Origin: Desulfuromusa sp.
GTDB taxonomy: Bacteria; Desulfobacterota; Desulfuromonadia; Desulfuromonadales; Geopsychrobacteraceae
Length of the DNA stretch: 44,353 nucleotides
Assembly: GCA_021647765.1 (NCBI GenBank)
Contig: JAKIUD010000022.1
Coordinates: 1 to 44,353, forward strand
Reading direction: 5' to 3'
Numbering within the stretch: the stretch's first letter is position 1; each line of letters opens with the position of its first letter. Shown in pieces: positions 41,064 to 44,353 of this stretch. The position numbers were made by a program, and so were the translations under genes. The notes below the pieces were generated by a model that saw only the letters and a list, made by a program, of their open reading frames with translations, had not been told where the DNA came from and ran no database searches.

Positions 41064-41821
41064 AGGGATTAGATAGATTTAAAGAACATTTTAAGGGTTA
41101 TTCTGATCGTTATGCCCTCATTGGGGGCAGTGCTTGCACCGTCGCAATGGAGGAAGTAGATCAAGATTTTAGAGCAACCAAAGATTTGGATATTGTTCTT
41201 TGCATTGAGGTTCTGGATCCAGAATTTGTTGTTAGGTTCTGGGAATTCATTAAACTTGGTGGCTATGAGAACAAACAACAAAGCACGGGAGAAAAAAGGT
41301 TTTATCGTTTCCACACGCCAACAGACAAGACATTTCCATTTATGTTGGAGTTGTTTTCTCGTCTCCCAGATGCGTTGAATTATAAAGGTCCTGGCCACCT
41401 AACACCCATACCTGTGGATGACGAAGTTTCCAGTTTGTCAGCAATCTTACTCAATGACGCTTACTATACTTTTATTCATGCTGGCAAAAGAAAAGTCGAT
41501 GGCTTACCCATCGTGGGACAGGAACATTTGATCCCCCTTAAAGGTAGAGCTTGGCTTGACTTATCTGAGAAAAAGCAGCGTGGTGAAGCTGTGAAGAGTA
41601 GAGATATCAAAAAACATAAGCTCGATGTTTTCAGGCTCTACCGCATCATATCTCCTGATGTTCAAGTTGTCTTACCAGAAATGGTCAGAAACGATATGAA
41701 TCGATTTTTGGAGGAAATGAAATCCCAGGAAGTTGATTTGAAAGCATTAGGCTTTAAACGTGGGTCTCAACTGGAAACTATTTTGATGGAGTTAAGAGAA
41801 TTCTATGGTCTTGGTGATTAA
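41057..41821 (+). CDS. Nucleotidyltransferase toxin-like protein (AbiEii-like)
   Basis: This 254-residue protein has the nucleotidyltransferase signature ALIGGSACTVAMEE followed by RATKDLDIVLCIE, with the catalytic Asp pair in KDLDIV. This matches AbiEii/AbiGii-type toxins, some of which add nucleotides to tRNA. The preceding winged-helix gene overlaps it by 7 bp, which is the usual toxin-antitoxin order. Its own end overlaps pglZ by 17 bp, so the pair is wired into BREX translation. Toxicity is inferred. Confidence 0.7.
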   Translation: MVKGLDRFKEHFKGYSDRYALIGGSACTVAMEEVDQDFRATKDLDIVLCIEVLDPEFVVRFWEFIKLGGYENKQQSTGEKRFYRFHTPTDKTFPFMLELFSRLPDALNYKGPGHLTPIPVDDEVSSLSAILLNDAYYTFIHAGKRKVDGLPIVGQEHLIPLKGRAWLDLSEKKQRGEAVKSRDIKKHKLDVFRLYRIISPDVQVVLPEMVRNDMNRFLEEMKSQEVDLKALGFKRGSQLETILMELREFYGLGD

Positions 41822-44138
41822 TAAACTATCACGAAGTATTCTCAGTGCTTCAGTCTTCAATCCTGAAGTCCAGGTTGCACCCGCATGTATCCTTTGGCCT
41901 GATCATGACCGTCAGTGGGAGGCTGTGATTCCTTTATTACAGGCCGAGCTGTCGGAGCTGTTTGTCTTGGGCGACTACGCTCCGGAGAAACAGATCGGTC
42001 CCGCTATTTGGCTACGCTGCGTCATTGCGGGTCAGATCGAGGGGATAAATCTTCCTGCAGACCGTACCCCGATCATTTACCTGCCCGGTGTCAGTCGTCA
42101 GGATCTACGTGCTGTCGAAGCCTGTCCTGACCGGCTGAAACCCTTGGCGGAGCTGCAGTACCGAGGCACGATCTGGTCGCAGATCAATGCCAAGGACTGG
42201 ACGATTCTGGCGTTTTTGAAATCGGACCAGGGCGGGCTCGGGTTGGATGTTGCCCAGGATAATGCCACCAAAAATGCCATGCAGCTTGCTCTCCATCGCT
42301 TGTTGGATGAAGAGATTACCCTTCTGCGTGGCAAGCGTCTGGATAAGAATTTTTTCAACACCTTGCTGACTGGTGGTGATCCGGTCCGTGATCTGCTGCA
42401 GTGGTTGGACCAGGGAGATAGGTTTAAAGACAACCGCGAAGTGAACGAATGGCAGGCTTTTGCGGATGTCTGTAAAACTCAATTTGCCTTTGACCCGGAG
42501 AATGACGGTCAATTGGTCGGCGGTGCCAAGCTTGCGGGTCATGATGGCCCCTGGAAGGCGGTATGGGATCGCTATTGCGAAGCTCCTAAACGTTATCCGC
42601 AGATCTCGTCTCTGTTGCGAAAATGCCAGACTCCGGCATTCGATCTTTTTACCAATGCCGAAACTGCCGGTGGTTGGCCGCAGTGGAATGATGAACAGGA
42701 AGCGAGTCTGCGCAATGATTTGCTGGCGCTTGGCAAGCTCCCGAGCCATGAAGCACGTAATAAAATTATTGAGCTGGAAAAGATTCATGCGGACCGGCGG
42801 GAGCTGGTCTGGGCGGAGTTGGGTGAAGCACCGCTGGCAAGGGCTCTTGAGTCTTTGGCACTCCTCGCGGAAACGACCCGGCAAAGTTTGGCGGCGGGGA
42901 CCCTTGCCGATATGGCTGCCGGTTATCGATCGCAGGGCTGGCAAGCGGATGATGCGCTGCTGAGTGCTCTTGCGCAGGTCGAGAATGAGCAGGATCTGGC
43001 GATTATCTCCTCGACCATCCGTTCGCTCTATCTCCCCTGGGCGGAGGAGTCCGCGTGCTACCTGCAGGAGATCTGGAAAAACTATCCACCCATGAAAGTG
43101 CATGGGTTGGATTCTGGCCCGACACCTGATTGTGTGGTTTTTGTTGATGGGCTGAGGTTCGATTGCGCCAGACGGCTCATGTCTCTTTTGGAGCAGCAGG
43201 GCTTGACCGTTGATGCCGTGGAGAGATGGGCCGCGCTGCCCAGTGTGACCGGAACCGGCAAGCCTGCGGTTGCTCCCTTGATTCGCGAAAATGTGATTGC
43301 TGAAGAGCCCGAGCCCTACAACTTTGCCCCCTTGACTCCGCATCAATTTAAAAAATCACTGAATAATAATGGCTGGAACATTCTGGGGAAAAAAGAGGTG
43401 GTACCGGCTCCAGATTCTTTAGATCCGGCGCGATTGTGGGTGGAGTGTGGAGATCTCGACCACGAAGGGCATGACCGGGGTTGGAAGCTTGCACGTCAAA
43501 TGGATCTTCTGCTCAGGGAAATTCAGGAGAGGATTACTGTTCTGGTTGAAGCAGGTTGGTCAAAGATCCGTATTGTGACCGATCATGGCTGGTTGTTATT
43601 GCCGGGTGGTTTGCCAAAGACGGATTTGCCGAGCAGTGTTGCGGAGACGAAATGGGGGCGTTGTGCGGTCATTAAGCCTGGAGCCAGCAGCAGCGGGCTT
43701 GAAATCCCCTGGCACTGGAATCCGAACCAGCATTTTGCTCTGGCTGACGGCATAAGCTGTTTCCGTAATGGTGAAGAATATACCCATGGCGGCATCAGTT
43801 TGCAGGAATGTCTGACTTTGGAGTTGACCGTCACCGGCAATCAGGAGAGCTGTTCCTCTTCAGTTGTTTCTATCACTGATGTTGTCTGGAAGGGACTGCG
43901 TTGTACCATCGCAGTTGCGGATAATTTTGCCGGTTTGTCGCTGGATATTCGGATGCAACCAGGTAATCCCGATTCCAGCGTTGTCGTCGGTGTGAAAACG
44001 TTGAAAGAGAATGGAACGGCCTCTGTGGTTGTTGAAGATGAGGAGCTTGAAGGAAGCGCTGCGACCCTGGTCTTGATTGACGGAAATGGGAAATTAGTGG
44101 CTCAGGCTGCCACGGTGATAGGTGGAGGTGGAAAATGA
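41805..44138 (+). CDS. pglZ: BREX alkaline phosphatase-fold protein PglZ
   Basis: This 777-residue core protein of type I BREX has the alkaline phosphatase-like metal centre: VDGLRFD (Asp448, Asp453), SVTGTGKPAVAPL, and TDHGW (Asp593, His594). The N-terminal half (1-430) is helical and opens with the family's CILWPDHDRQWEAVIPLLQ. PglZ is needed for methylation and defence and may act as a nuclease or phosphatase. ATG 41805 lies inside the upstream toxin-like gene, so the two are coupled. It looks complete. A long antisense frame within it appears to be a codon-usage shadow. Confidence 0.92.
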   Translation: MVLVINKLSRSILSASVFNPEVQVAPACILWPDHDRQWEAVIPLLQAELSELFVLGDYAPEKQIGPAIWLRCVIAGQIEGINLPADRTPIIYLPGVSRQDLRAVEACPDRLKPLAELQYRGTIWSQINAKDWTILAFLKSDQGGLGLDVAQDNATKNAMQLALHRLLDEEITLLRGKRLDKNFFNTLLTGGDPVRDLLQWLDQGDRFKDNREVNEWQAFADVCKTQFAFDPENDGQLVGGAKLAGHDGPWKAVWDRYCEAPKRYPQISSLLRKCQTPAFDLFTNAETAGGWPQWNDEQEASLRNDLLALGKLPSHEARNKIIELEKIHADRRELVWAELGEAPLARALESLALLAETTRQSLAAGTLADMAAGYRSQGWQADDALLSALAQVENEQDLAIISSTIRSLYLPWAEESACYLQEIWKNYPPMKVHGLDSGPTPDCVVFVDGLRFDCARRLMSLLEQQGLTVDAVERWAALPSVTGTGKPAVAPLIRENVIAEEPEPYNFAPLTPHQFKKSLNNNGWNILGKKEVVPAPDSLDPARLWVECGDLDHEGHDRGWKLARQMDLLLREIQERITVLVEAGWSKIRIVTDHGWLLLPGGLPKTDLPSSVAETKWGRCAVIKPGASSSGLEIPWHWNPNQHFALADGISCFRNGEEYTHGGISLQECLTLELTVTGNQESCSSSVVSITDVVWKGLRCTIAVADNFAGLSLDIRMQPGNPDSSVVVGVKTLKENGTASVVVEDEELEGSAATLVLIDGNGKLVAQAATVIGGGGK

Positions 44139-44353
44139 TAGAACTGGACCCGGTCGACAAACAGGCAGCCACTGTACTTGAAGGGTATCTGGTGCGGAAG
44201 GATCTGGTCCGAACCTTCAGTCGCCAGTTTCCTGTACCGACCTATGTGGTGGAATTTCTGCTGGGACGCTATTGCGCCAGTATCGACCAGGAAGAGATCG
44301 ACGAGGGGCTGGAGATCGTTAAGCGTCAACTGGCCAATCGCACGGTAAAGGCG
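44135..44353 (+). CDS. brxL: BREX Lon-like protein BrxL, N-terminal part
   Basis: The first 73 codons of BrxL reach the window edge. They carry the family's opening VRKDLVRTFSRQFPVPTYVV followed by EFLLGRYCAS. BrxL, the last core gene of type I BREX, is an ATPase with a Lon-like fold that forms DNA-binding rings. The start overlaps the pglZ stop (ATGA). With brxA, brxB, brxC, pglX and pglZ it completes the type I gene set. Confidence 0.9.
   Translation, partial: MIELDPVDKQAATVLEGYLVRKDLVRTFSRQFPVPTYVVEFLLGRYCASIDQEEIDEGLEIVKRQLANRTVKA

Noticed and set aside
42105..43346. A 413-codon open frame antisense to pglZ
   Set aside because: It lies wholly within pglZ, has no recognisable domain or ribosome site, and pglZ has clear catalytic motifs on the other strand.

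Overview
The window looks like chromosome from a mesophilic, Gram-negative member of the former Deltaproteobacteria, most likely Desulfuromonadota. The clues are a PATAN (DUF4388) regulator beside a PilT ATPase, a TRAP transporter with a FadR-type regulator, an RND pump, and REP- and MITE-like repeats of the kind common in that group. This placement is an inference from gene content, not a measured phylogeny.

The left half, about 1-20,340, is ordinary chromosome. In order it holds: the 3' part of an RND efflux system (adaptor and permease); an aspartate/aromatic aminotransferase; tRNA-Gln(TTG); a membrane-anchored ATP:guanido phosphotransferase (arginine-kinase family, unusual in bacteria); a minus-strand pair of a PATAN-domain protein and a PilT-type ATPase; and a catabolic cluster of GntR/FadR regulator, metallo-beta-lactamase-fold hydrolase, TRAP transporter DctP-DctQ-DctM and glycerate 2-kinase. 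After these come an ISL3-family insertion sequence, a decayed RelE-like toxin gene at its edge, a DUF900 hydrolase, a NadR-like kinase, and a 58-residue membrane protein too short for most gene callers. Two related copies of a MITE-like repeat (9995-10130 and 20217-20330) lie in this half.

The right part, from about 20,350 to the end, is a defence island. Its possible left edge is a sequence resembling a tRNA 3' end (minus strand, about 20387-20410) followed by a terminator-like palindrome. The island opens with a decayed DUF3987 replication or mobilisation gene, a small hypothetical gene and an Xre-type regulator with a good promoter and an inverted-repeat operator candidate. It then carries a type I BREX system in the order brxA, brxB, brxC, pglX, pglZ, brxL, with brxL running off the window.

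The BREX operon is unusually composite. A RecQ helicase-phosphoribosyltransferase fusion and a DprA-like protein sit between brxC and pglX, tightly coupled to both. Between pglX and pglZ lie a predicted PD-(D/E)XK nuclease, a DUF3644 HEPN protein, an AAA ATPase with a DUF4276 protein, an AlbA_2-type remnant and an AbiE-like toxin-antitoxin pair with its own promoter. pglX itself holds an in-frame 543-544 bp palindromic element encoding a DUF559 nuclease, just upstream of methyltransferase motif I. The two pglX halves stay in the same frame and are separated by one amber codon. pglX also has a low-GC block consistent with specificity-domain exchange, and a second diverged copy of its 3' tail lies 2.4 kb downstream. 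Together these features suggest a BREX locus used repeatedly as a landing site for other defence genes, and a pglX that may now be off, translated as two pieces, or dependent on stop readthrough.
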